DNA of 15,901 nt. Source: Acidobacteriaceae bacterium (GTDB lineage: Bacteria > Acidobacteriota > Terriglobia > Terriglobales > Acidobacteriaceae). Numbering within the stretch: the first letter of the stretch is position 1; the number at the start of each line of letters is the position of its first letter. The stretch spans positions 4,930 to 20,830 of the forward strand of contig PMGP01000291.1 in assembly GCA_003156235.1 (NCBI GenBank), read 5' to 3'. The notes beneath the pieces were generated by a model, which was given only the letters and a program-made list of their open reading frames with translations, ran no database searches and was not told the origin of the DNA. A program made the translations under genes and the position numbers. Shown one piece after another: positions 7,852 through 13,288 of the stretch.

Positions 7852-8721
7852 ATGAAGCAAACCCTTTCACGCCGCAACTTCGTCCAATCCGGAGCTCTTA
7901 TCGCCATGGCCTGCGCCGCGCCGAACGCCGCCCTCGCCGAGCCCCGGCCAGCCACTGGAAAGCCGTCTCCCATTCATCTTGGCCTGGCCAGCTACACCTT
8001 CCGCAACTTCACCCGCGCCCAGATGATCGGCTTCCTCAAGCAGCTCAACATCGCCGACCTGAACGTCAAGGATGTCAAGGATCACCTTCCCATGGACCCG
8101 GTGGAGGAAGCTAAGGCGCTCGCCGACTACGCCGCTGCGGGCATCAAGCTCCACGCCGCCGGGGCCATCTACTTTCGCAACAATGAGGACGCCGATATCC
8201 GCGCCAAATTCGACTACTGCAAGCGCGCCGGCATCTCCGTCATCGTCGCCGGCGACCCCACTCCGGATATGCTGCCCCGCATTGAAAAGTTCGTCAAGGA
8301 ATACGACATTCGCATCGCCATCCATAACCACGGCCCGGAGGATAAGCTGTGGCCCTCGCCGCTCGATGTTCTGAAGTCGCTCCAGAATACCGACCCGCGC
8401 ATCGGCTGCTGCATCGATGTCGGCCACACGGTGCGCGCCGGCGCCGATCTCGTCGAGTCCATCCACAAGGTCGGGCCGCGCCTCTTCAACGTGCATATGA
8501 AGGACCTGACAGATTTCAAGAGCAAGGAGAGTCAGGTCGCCGTGGGCGCGGGCATCATGCCGGTGCGCGAAATGTTTGCCGCGCTGATTGCCATCGACTA
8601 CAAGGGCTTCGTCGATCTCGAATATGAGATCCACGCCGACGATCCCATGCCCGGCGTCGTGAGCAGCTTTGCTTACATGCGAGGCGTACTGACTGGCATG
8701 GGTTACGCCGGCCGCGGTTGA
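7852..8721 (+). CDS. Tat-exported sugar phosphate isomerase/epimerase-like protein (second copy type)
   Basis: A 289-residue protein with a Tat motif SRRNFVQ (6-12), a hydrophobic stretch and a likely cleavage after ALA (27-29). The TIM-barrel body starts at IHLGLASYTF (41-50). Likely metal-site residues are H158 and H160 (IHNHG), D189 and H192 (IDVGH), H215 (HMKD) and E257 (DLEYE). It is shorter than, and only distantly similar to, the other isomerase-like protein of the cluster, so the two are unlikely to be recent duplicates and probably do different steps. GAGGAG at 7836-7841 precedes the ATG by 10 nt; the gene follows the oxidoreductase by 40 bp, consistent with co-transcription. Its last 19 bp overlap the 3' end of the convergent XRE-cupin gene. 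The substrate is unknown; lyase or isomerase activity on a keto-sugar is an inference from neighbours. Confidence 0.87.
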   Translation: MKQTLSRRNFVQSGALIAMACAAPNAALAEPRPATGKPSPIHLGLASYTFRNFTRAQMIGFLKQLNIADLNVKDVKDHLPMDPVEEAKALADYAAAGIKLHAAGAIYFRNNEDADIRAKFDYCKRAGISVIVAGDPTPDMLPRIEKFVKEYDIRIAIHNHGPEDKLWPSPLDVLKSLQNTDPRIGCCIDVGHTVRAGADLVESIHKVGPRLFNVHMKDLTDFKSKESQVAVGAGIMPVREMFAALIAIDYKGFVDLEYEIHADDPMPGVVSSFAYMRGVLTGMGYAGRG

Positions 8722-9401
8722 GGAGACGATCTTTCCGGCGGCCGCGCTACGGGCCCCGCCGCCGGACTCTGGTGCAGGGTCACGATGATCGCACCAGCCG
8801 GCTTCTTGCCCACGCACAAGTAGGCGTGCGGCGAGTTCGCGTCGAAGTACACCGCGTCTCCCGCTTTCAGCATGTACCCCTGTTCCCCGTGGCGAACTTC
8901 CAGTTCCCCCTCCAGTACATACAGAAACTCGCTTCCTGGGTGCATGTGCGCCTTGGGCTCCATCTCCTTGGTCAGTGGGAAAAACTCGGCAAAGTATGGG
9001 TCCATCTGCCGGTCCGGAACCATATAGCCCAGGCTCTCAAAAGAGTAAGTTGGAACATCCACCCCCGTCTGAGGCATCCGCACCCGGTCTTTGCGCCGGT
9101 GAATCCGGAAGACCGCCGCCGCGTCGTTCTCAAAAAAATAGGCCAGGTCTTTTGAAAATACCATCGCGATCCGCGCCAGGTTGCGCAGCGTCGGCACCAC
9201 CCGCCCCGTCTCCAACTGCGACAGAAAGCTCGCCGAAAGCCCCGTCAGCTTGCCCAGCTCCACCAGGCCCATGGATTTTTTGAGCCGCAGACGCTTGATC
9301 CGCTCGCCGATCCGCTTCTCCGCAATCACCCGCGCGGTGGTCTCCGTATCCACCTGTGACTTTTGCGTCTCGTCGCTGCGAATCGGCTTCGTCTCGCCCA
9401 T
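8703..9401 (-). CDS. XRE-family transcriptional regulator with C-terminal cupin domain
   Basis: A 232-residue protein. A helix-turn-helix of XRE type spans about 32-88 (IGERIKRLRLKKSMGLVELGKLTGLS...FLSQLETGRVVPTLRNL). A cupin barrel spans about 138-210, with HMHPGSEFLYVLEGELEV and AGDAVYFDANSPHAY; H152, H154, E158 and H192 are candidate metal or effector-site residues. The tail after about 212 is proline-rich and probably disordered. Proteins of this architecture bind small ligands through the cupin and repress or activate nearby catabolic genes. I chose ATG 9401 for its GGAGGG 3 nt upstream; ATG 9449 and TTG 9452 would add 16-17 residues with no better site. It is convergent to the exported sugar enzyme operon and overlaps its last gene by 19 bp, so it may regulate that operon, but no operator could be matched. 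Confidence 0.88.
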   Translation of the reverse strand: MGETKPIRSDETQKSQVDTETTARVIAEKRIGERIKRLRLKKSMGLVELGKLTGLSASFLSQLETGRVVPTLRNLARIAMVFSKDLAYFFENDAAAVFRIHRRKDRVRMPQTGVDVPTYSFESLGYMVPDRQMDPYFAEFFPLTKEMEPKAHMHPGSEFLYVLEGELEVRHGEQGYMLKAGDAVYFDANSPHAYLCVGKKPAGAIIVTLHQSPAAGPVARPPERSSPQPRPA

Positions 9402-9775
9402 CAACCCTCCAGCTCGCGCGCAGTCGGCCCTTGAAAATGTTGCGCGCATCAAAAACTATTCTCATCCTACTAAATCTGCTGTGCGGTCGCAATCCCTGAC
9501 CCTTCCGGCCAACTGGGATTACCAGTCTCTATGCAGTGTTGCAGTTTCCGAATCGGCGACCACCCGGGATTCAAAGTACGTGCCATCAATCTTGAGCTAG
9601 AATTCATTCATGTCTCGAACATCGAGTATGGTACGGACCGGGGAGATGGCTGACATTTTGGACCGGCGCATTCCTTCCCAATCGACCTCTACCGACATTC
9701 TGACTCAGTTCGACCTCATTGGCTGCCTGAACCTCTCATGAACATCGTGCGCCGGTTGAGGGTTATTATCCGCAA
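9402..9775. other. Spacer upstream of the XRE-cupin gene, no confident gene
   Basis: This stretch must hold the promoter of the minus-strand regulator, but I see no convincing -35/-10 pair. A 43-codon plus-strand frame at 9610-9741 (starting MSRTSSMVRTGEMADI) has no visible ribosome-binding site and matches nothing I recognise with confidence. It may be a relic of a transposon or other gene. No tRNA or clear terminator was seen. Confidence 0.5.
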
Positions 9776-9912
9776 ATGGGGAAGTTAAATGTTGTGGATT
9801 ACCAGAGGACTGCTTTACCTATGCGCTGGCGCGGGAGATGTGCGAGCCAGTGCTGTGGAAGAATGATGATTTTGGGCATACGGATTTGCGGCCAGCGGTG
9901 CAGCAGCCGTAA
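9776..9912 (+). pseudogene. Remnant of a VapC-type PIN-domain toxin gene, frameshifted
   Basis: From 9808 to the TAA at 9910-9912 the frame reads DCFTYALAREMCEPVLW then KNDDFGHTDLRP, the recognisable C-terminal part of VapC ribonuclease toxins (the GDCFxYALA and DDFxxTD motifs carry late acidic residues of the PIN site). The preceding piece, KLNVVD (9782-9799), lies in another frame. Family members read LN..DCF without a gap, so about 11 extra bases seem to disrupt the frame. No N-terminal PIN half or vapB partner is visible. It is a short decayed fragment with no expected function. Assignment rests on remembered family motifs. Confidence 0.55.
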
Positions 9913-10183
9913 GGTTTCTATCCCTCTCCGATCCACGAACTAGCCTACCAACGACCATGAACCCATCAAGAATGCTGAATGCTTCGACCTCGAGTCCGAG
10001 AACCCGGAGATAGGAAAACCGGCAAAAAAAACTTTTTCGGGGCTATTTTCGGCTAAAAACTAGATTTTCCGGTGGTTTTCAGAGGTCGAATCTCACGATG
10101 TGGGAGAATTAAGGGAGAAAATTTTTCCACAGGTATTGATTTCAAACGAGTTAGAAATAATCTGCAAAGTTATGGAAGGGATT
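9913..10183. other. AT-rich non-coding spacer with dispersed inverted repeat
   Basis: No gene is supported here. GAAAACC at about 10014-10020 and GGTTTTC at about 10074-10080 form an inverted repeat around a 53-bp A/T-rich interior with runs AAAAAAA, TTTTT and AAAAA. The composition differs sharply from the GC-rich coding DNA on both sides. A structured RNA is possible but I cannot assign one. Confidence 0.4.
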
Positions 10184-10217
10184 TATACCCCAGGGGAGTA
10201 TAGGGGGGGAGGGGGGG
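10184..10217. repeat. Imperfect palindrome and G-rich tract
   Basis: TATACCCC (10184-10191) pairs with GGGGAGTATA (10193-10202), allowing one bulged A. It is followed at once by seven Gs, an A and seven more Gs (10203-10217). Together with the GGGG of the palindrome, the plus strand has enough G-runs to form an intramolecular quadruplex. The other strand would carry the matching C-runs. Its function is unknown. Confidence 0.65.
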
Positions 10218-10359
10218 AGTGCCATTCTGGTAATAATATTTGGAGGCACTTTGTTGGCATTTGAGTACATACGGCCTTCCCTTTCCGGTTGAGCATTTTC
10301 TTCATCCAAGATGATTGTGCGCCAGGGGTTGGTAAATTTCTGCAATCTGGGAAGAAACA

Positions 10360-10404
10360 AGCGTGGACCGGGATGTCCACGCTACAGCCGGACGGGAAGC
10401 CGGC
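10360..10404. repeat. REP-like pair of palindromes
   Basis: AGCGTGGAC (10360-10368) and GTCCACGCT (10375-10383) make a perfect 9-bp stem with a CGGGAT loop. Directly after, GCCGG (10387-10391) and CCGGC (10400-10404) form a second, shorter stem. The motif CTACAG follows each stem (10382-10387 and 10406-10411). From memory, this paired element resembles a dispersed intergenic repeat of Acidobacteriota genomes; only one copy is in this window, so that is unverified. Confidence 0.6.
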
Positions 10405-10508
10405 GCTACAGTTTCATGCACCGCGGGTCGGTAACGCCGGTGGGGAACTAAGAAGAAACAATCACGCGGCAAGGGCGGGGCACCCAAAGTTATTTTGAAC
10501 ACGAGCAG

Positions 10509-10628
10509 CAAGTTAGCCTCCGCTGCGCGGAGTTGAGCGAGTTAGCAAGTTAGCTTTCGCTGCGCGGAGATGAGCGAGTTAATAAATTAGCTTTCGCTAC
10601 GCGGAGATGAGCGAGTTAGCAAGTTAGC
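10509..10628. repeat. Three 37-bp tandem repeats plus a partial fourth
   Basis: Units at 10509-10545, 10546-10582 and 10583-10619 share the pattern (C/T)AA(G/A)TTAGC..CGCT(G/A)CGCGGAG(T/A)TGAGCGAGTTA(G/A); a 9-bp start of a fourth unit occupies 10620-10628. Each unit holds a potential hairpin: CTCCGC/GCGGAG in unit 1 and TTTCGC/GCGGAG in units 2 and 3, with a 3-nt loop. There are no unique spacers, so it is not a CRISPR. No long open frame of known kind crosses it. Confidence 0.85.
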
Positions 10629-10647
10629 GGAAGTTTCATTCCCCGTT

Positions 10648-10670
10648 GGCCGGCGAAGCCGGCGGCCGGC
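10648..10670. repeat. GCCGGC hairpin cluster
   Basis: GCCGGC (10649-10654), a GAA loop and GCCGGC (10658-10663) make a perfect 6-bp stem, followed by a further GGCCGGC (10664-10670). It lies just past the end of the minus-strand SpoIIM-like gene and could affect its 3' end, but no T-run follows on either strand. Confidence 0.5.
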
Positions 10671-10695
10671 TCAAAGGAAGAAGATGCGTTTGCCC

Positions 10696-10723
10696 TTCCC
10701 TGTTCCCTATTCCCTGTTCCCTG
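10696..10723. repeat. Heptamer tandem array TTCCCT(G/A), four copies
   Basis: Four 7-bp units follow one another: TTCCCTG, TTCCCTA, TTCCCTG, TTCCCTG. The single G-to-A variant in unit 2 creates, on the minus strand, the TAG stop codon of the SpoIIM-like gene (10707-10709). Slippage in the array could therefore move that protein's end. Confidence 0.8.
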
Positions 10724-11678
10724 TTTTATTCTCCGGCCGGAAGAGCCATAAATTGAGCATGGCAAACAGCAGCGCGCCTACGGTGAACTTGAACCAGGCG
10801 GGAGCATGCGACGGAGAAAAGAAGCCCTCCAGCAGCCCGGCGATCACCAGCAGGGGAATGATGCCGCTGACTAGCCGTGTGGCTTCGATGCCGCCGCGAG
10901 CTACCGACTCCCGCCAGCGCAGAGCGCCGGGGAAGAGCATGGCGTGGCCCAGGCGGAAGCCAGCCCCGCCGGCGATGATAATTGCGGGCAGCTCCAGCGA
11001 CCCGTGCGGAGCGACAAAGCTCCACAGCGCTTGCGACATCTCGTAATGGTGACAGGCCGCGCCGATTACCCCCAGCATCATGCCGTTCTGGAAGAGCGCC
11101 AGGAAGGTTCCCAGTCCAAAGACGATACCCCCGGCAAAGGTGATAAAGCTAACCGAGAGATTGTTGGTCATGATGGCGCTGGAGGCCATCGGCGCAACGC
11201 TCACCACTGATTCGGTCCACATGGTGTGGCGCTCCATGGTGGCGATCATCTCCGGGCCTAAGAAGTGACGCATGAACTCCGGCCGTGCGCTGGTCAGCGC
11301 CGCGCCCAGCAAGCCAAAAAACAAGAAGACCAGCGCCGAAGCCGCCACAGAACCGATCTGCTGCTGAAAAATGACCGGATACTCGTCGCGCAGAAAGCGC
11401 AAGAGGGTGAGAAAATTGGTCTTTCGTCCCGAATAGATGATATGGTGGGCGCGAGCCAGCAAATGATTCACGTGCTCCGAGTAAGTGCGCGAAGTCGAGT
11501 CCTGGCGCAGCACGGAGAGGTCTGCCGCTGCCTGCCTGTAAAGCAGGGCCAGCTCCTGCAACTCCGCGCGGGAGAGCTGGCCCAGCCCGCTCGCGTCGGA
11601 TTGGGCTAGCAGAGCGGCCAGCCGGTCCCAGTGGGGCCGGCGCTTGAGAATCCACTGGTTGGAGAGGACTTGCGCCAT
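10707..11678 (-). CDS. SpoIIM-family (DUF95-type) integral membrane protein
   Basis: A 323-residue inner-membrane protein. The soluble N-terminus (about 1-105) begins with the family-like SNQWILKRRPHWDRL (6-20) and is helical. About five or six hydrophobic segments follow, near 108-130, 172-207, 228-245, 266-286 and 295-313. The signature PHGSLELPAIIIAGGAG lies at 224-240. The family is named after the sporulation protein SpoIIM of Bacillus, but homologues are common in non-sporulating bacteria, often beside RDD-domain proteins as here; their job there is not settled. The N-terminal family match supports ATG 11678. No Shine-Dalgarno sequence precedes it, and a -10-like TATTTA ends 5 nt before the ATG, so the transcript may be leaderless. 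The last four residues (GNRE) and the stop come from a heptamer repeat. Confidence 0.88.
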   Translation of the reverse strand: MAQVLSNQWILKRRPHWDRLAALLAQSDASGLGQLSRAELQELALLYRQAAADLSVLRQDSTSRTYSEHVNHLLARAHHIIYSGRKTNFLTLLRFLRDEYPVIFQQQIGSVAASALVFLFFGLLGAALTSARPEFMRHFLGPEMIATMERHTMWTESVVSVAPMASSAIMTNNLSVSFITFAGGIVFGLGTFLALFQNGMMLGVIGAACHHYEMSQALWSFVAPHGSLELPAIIIAGGAGFRLGHAMLFPGALRWRESVARGGIEATRLVSGIIPLLVIAGLLEGFFSPSHAPAWFKFTVGALLFAMLNLWLFRPENKTGNRE

Positions 11679-12525
11679 GGAGTTAAATACAGATCAGAAT
11701 AAACCAGATGAGCTTAACATTGATACGCCGGAGCTGGTGCACATTGAGATGCCCCTGGCTGGCATCGGCAGCCGTTTTATCGCGCTGCTGGTCGATTCCC
11801 TGATCTGGCTGGCCGGCTTTCTCGTGATTGTAATGCTCCTCGCCATCTTCGTTCAGTCAAGCACTCCCGCAAGCACTCCCGCCTCCTCCGATATTCCTGA
11901 ACAATGGGCCGTTGCCCTCGTTATTTTCATTATTTTCCTGCTCAACTGGGGCTATTTCACGCTCTTTGAGGCCTTCTGGAACGGTCGCACTCCGGGTAAG
12001 CGCGTGGCTCGAATTCGCGTCATCCAGCGCTCTGGCCGCGCCATTGGCCTCTTCGAGTCCATGGCCCGCAACCTGGTCCGCTATGTGGATCAGTTCCCCT
12101 TCTGCTACGCCGTAGGAGTGATTGCAATCTTCGCCAGCCGCCAGCACCAGCGGCTGGGCGACATGGCAGCGGGCACTCTGGTCGTGCGAGACCGTGTGCA
12201 GGAGGCGCCTATGTGGGGCGAATCGGGCGCGCGAACCTTCACCGCGCACATCTTTGCCCCCAGCGCCCCGTCTCCGGAACCGCACAACGCCTATTCGCTT
12301 CCGGCCACCGGCATTGCCCGGCTCTCTTCCACCGACTTGGAAGTTCTGGAGGGATTTTTCGCGCGCCGGCTGGACTTGAGTCTGCCCACGCGCCGAGCCC
12401 TGGCCGAGCGCATTGCCGCCGCCATCCAGGCAAAGTCCGGACTGGAGCCGCCCGACGGAGCCAGCGTAGAGACATTTCTGGAGGTCACGGCACGTCAACT
12501 GCGCGATCAGGCGCGTATGCAATAA
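11677..12525 (+). CDS. RDD-family integral membrane protein
   Basis: A 282-residue inner-membrane protein. The RDD domain spans about 25-172: R33 and D40 in GIGSRFIALLVDSL, then hydrophobic segments near 39-59, 78-100 and 141-154. TPGKR is at 105-109, ARNLVRYVDQFPFCYAVG around 130-147 and RLGDMAAGTLVV at 159-170. After about 175 comes a proline-rich linker and a soluble helical tail (about 210-282), probably cytoplasmic. RDD proteins are transporters or membrane proteins of mixed and mostly unproven function. ATG 11677 is chosen because GGAGAGG (11661-11667) lies 9 nt upstream; a longer frame to ATG 11644 has no such site. The start codon overlaps that of the divergent SpoIIM-like gene by two bases. 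This pairing is a recurrent neighbourhood, suggesting a joint role in the membrane. Confidence 0.88.
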   Translation: MELNTDQNKPDELNIDTPELVHIEMPLAGIGSRFIALLVDSLIWLAGFLVIVMLLAIFVQSSTPASTPASSDIPEQWAVALVIFIIFLLNWGYFTLFEAFWNGRTPGKRVARIRVIQRSGRAIGLFESMARNLVRYVDQFPFCYAVGVIAIFASRQHQRLGDMAAGTLVVRDRVQEAPMWGESGARTFTAHIFAPSAPSPEPHNAYSLPATGIARLSSTDLEVLEGFFARRLDLSLPTRRALAERIAAAIQAKSGLEPPDGASVETFLEVTARQLRDQARMQ

Positions 12526-12549
12526 AGCTGATTGGTCTAGGCTGTTTCT

Positions 12550-12744
12550 TTAGCTCGGATGGCTCTGGGATTCGATGGCCTTTTCCTGCTCCAGCAACGC
12601 CGCCAGCGCCCGCTCCGGACAGATGTGCCGTGCCTCCACGCTCGCCAGCTCCTTGTCCGATTCCACAGACGAGGCGATGGTCATGAAGCAGTAAAGGCAG
12701 CGGGTGTTGTAGGTCCCGTTCTCGTTTTGGGTGCGGCTGTACAT
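12550..12744 (-). CDS. Small putative zinc-binding protein (CxxC...HxC)
   Basis: A 64-residue protein with RCLYCFMTIAS early and EARHICPE later: C16, C19, H40 and C42 form a CX2C-X20-HXC pattern suited to one zinc ion. There is no signal peptide or hydrophobic segment, so it is likely cytoplasmic. From memory, similar short proteins with CxxCF.T.A and AHxCPE are widespread in Acidobacteriota as hypotheticals; I do not know a function. A GAGGA stands 3 nt before ATG 12744, rather close. The stop lies 24 bp from the end of the convergent RDD gene. It follows the next minus-strand gene by 123 bp, so the two could be co-transcribed. Confidence 0.7.
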   Translation of the reverse strand: MYSRTQNENGTYNTRCLYCFMTIASSVESDKELASVEARHICPERALAALLEQEKAIESQSHPS

Positions 12745-12867
12745 CGTTCCTCGGAAGTTGCAGAAAGATTGAACGATGTTAGATGCCCTTTTGTTTCCTC
12801 GACGTGACCTGTGTCACTGGAGTATGTTCGCCGTCCTCTGGCAGAGTACATCGTCCCAGGAAAGTCT

Positions 12868-13152
12868 CTACTGGGATATTCCCTGGTTGGGATTGCGGCG
12901 CAGTTGCCAGCAGGGGGCTTGCCCTGCCTGTGGGAACAAAGAAACCGAGCAGGGCACATCCATCGAACCCAGGTAGTCGAACTCCTGCTTGTTGCCCTTG
13001 AGCGGGATGGTGATGTAGCGGTTGACGGTGACCGTGGACTGGGGCGATCCGCGCAGCTTGTAGACGGCCCAGTCGCCGGCGTAAATCACCACAAACACCG
13101 CTGCCAGCACCACCAGCACCCGCCCCAACCAAATCATCAACAAACGCATCAT
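12868..13152 (-). CDS. Small membrane-anchored protein of unknown function
   Basis: A 94-residue protein. A single hydrophobic segment (about 4-25, LLMIWLGRVLVVLAAVFVV) serves as an uncleaved anchor or signal, followed by YAGDWAVYKLRGSP and a small domain with VTVNRYITIPLKGNKQEFDY, C68 and C81 in VPCSVSLFPQAG..PCW. The two cysteines could form a disulfide if the domain is periplasmic. I recall similar single-helix proteins ending in LFPxxG..PCWxLxR in Acidobacteriota, function unknown. The start could be ATG 13152 or the adjacent ATG 13149; a weak GAAAGG lies about 10 nt upstream. A longer frame at 12779-13132 overlaps it but reads as low-complexity shadow. Confidence 0.72.
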   Translation of the reverse strand: MMRLLMIWLGRVLVVLAAVFVVIYAGDWAVYKLRGSPQSTVTVNRYITIPLKGNKQEFDYLGSMDVPCSVSLFPQAGQAPCWQLRRNPNQGISQ

Positions 13153-13288
13153 GCGAATTTAGCCTTTCTCATCGATCGGGTTGGCAGGCGCCAGCGCGGT
13201 TTGTCGCACAAGAGTACCCTCATTGAAGAATAACCTGCCGTGCAAACGGCGAGGGAGTCACGGCTATTGACGATGGCTTAAGCGAGGG

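Noticed and set aside
9610..9741. 43-codon plus-strand frame in the spacer
   Set aside because: There is no ribosome site and no confident relative; kept only as a possible relic.
10151..10360. 69-codon minus-strand frame across the G-rich tract
   Set aside because: It is translated from low-complexity repeat DNA (proline runs from C-runs), with no supporting signal.
10509..10628. CRISPR array
   Set aside because: The 37-bp units are directly adjacent and degenerate, with no unique spacers and no cas genes nearby.
12779..13132. 117-codon minus-strand frame overlapping the small membrane protein
   Set aside because: The overlapping frame at 12868-13152 has a membrane helix and a family-like cysteine domain; this one is low-complexity in its first half.
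13238..13251. Small GCCGT-GCAA-ACGGC hairpin as terminator of the cyclase gene
   Set aside because: The stem is only 5 bp with no T-run on the relevant strand; too weak to call.
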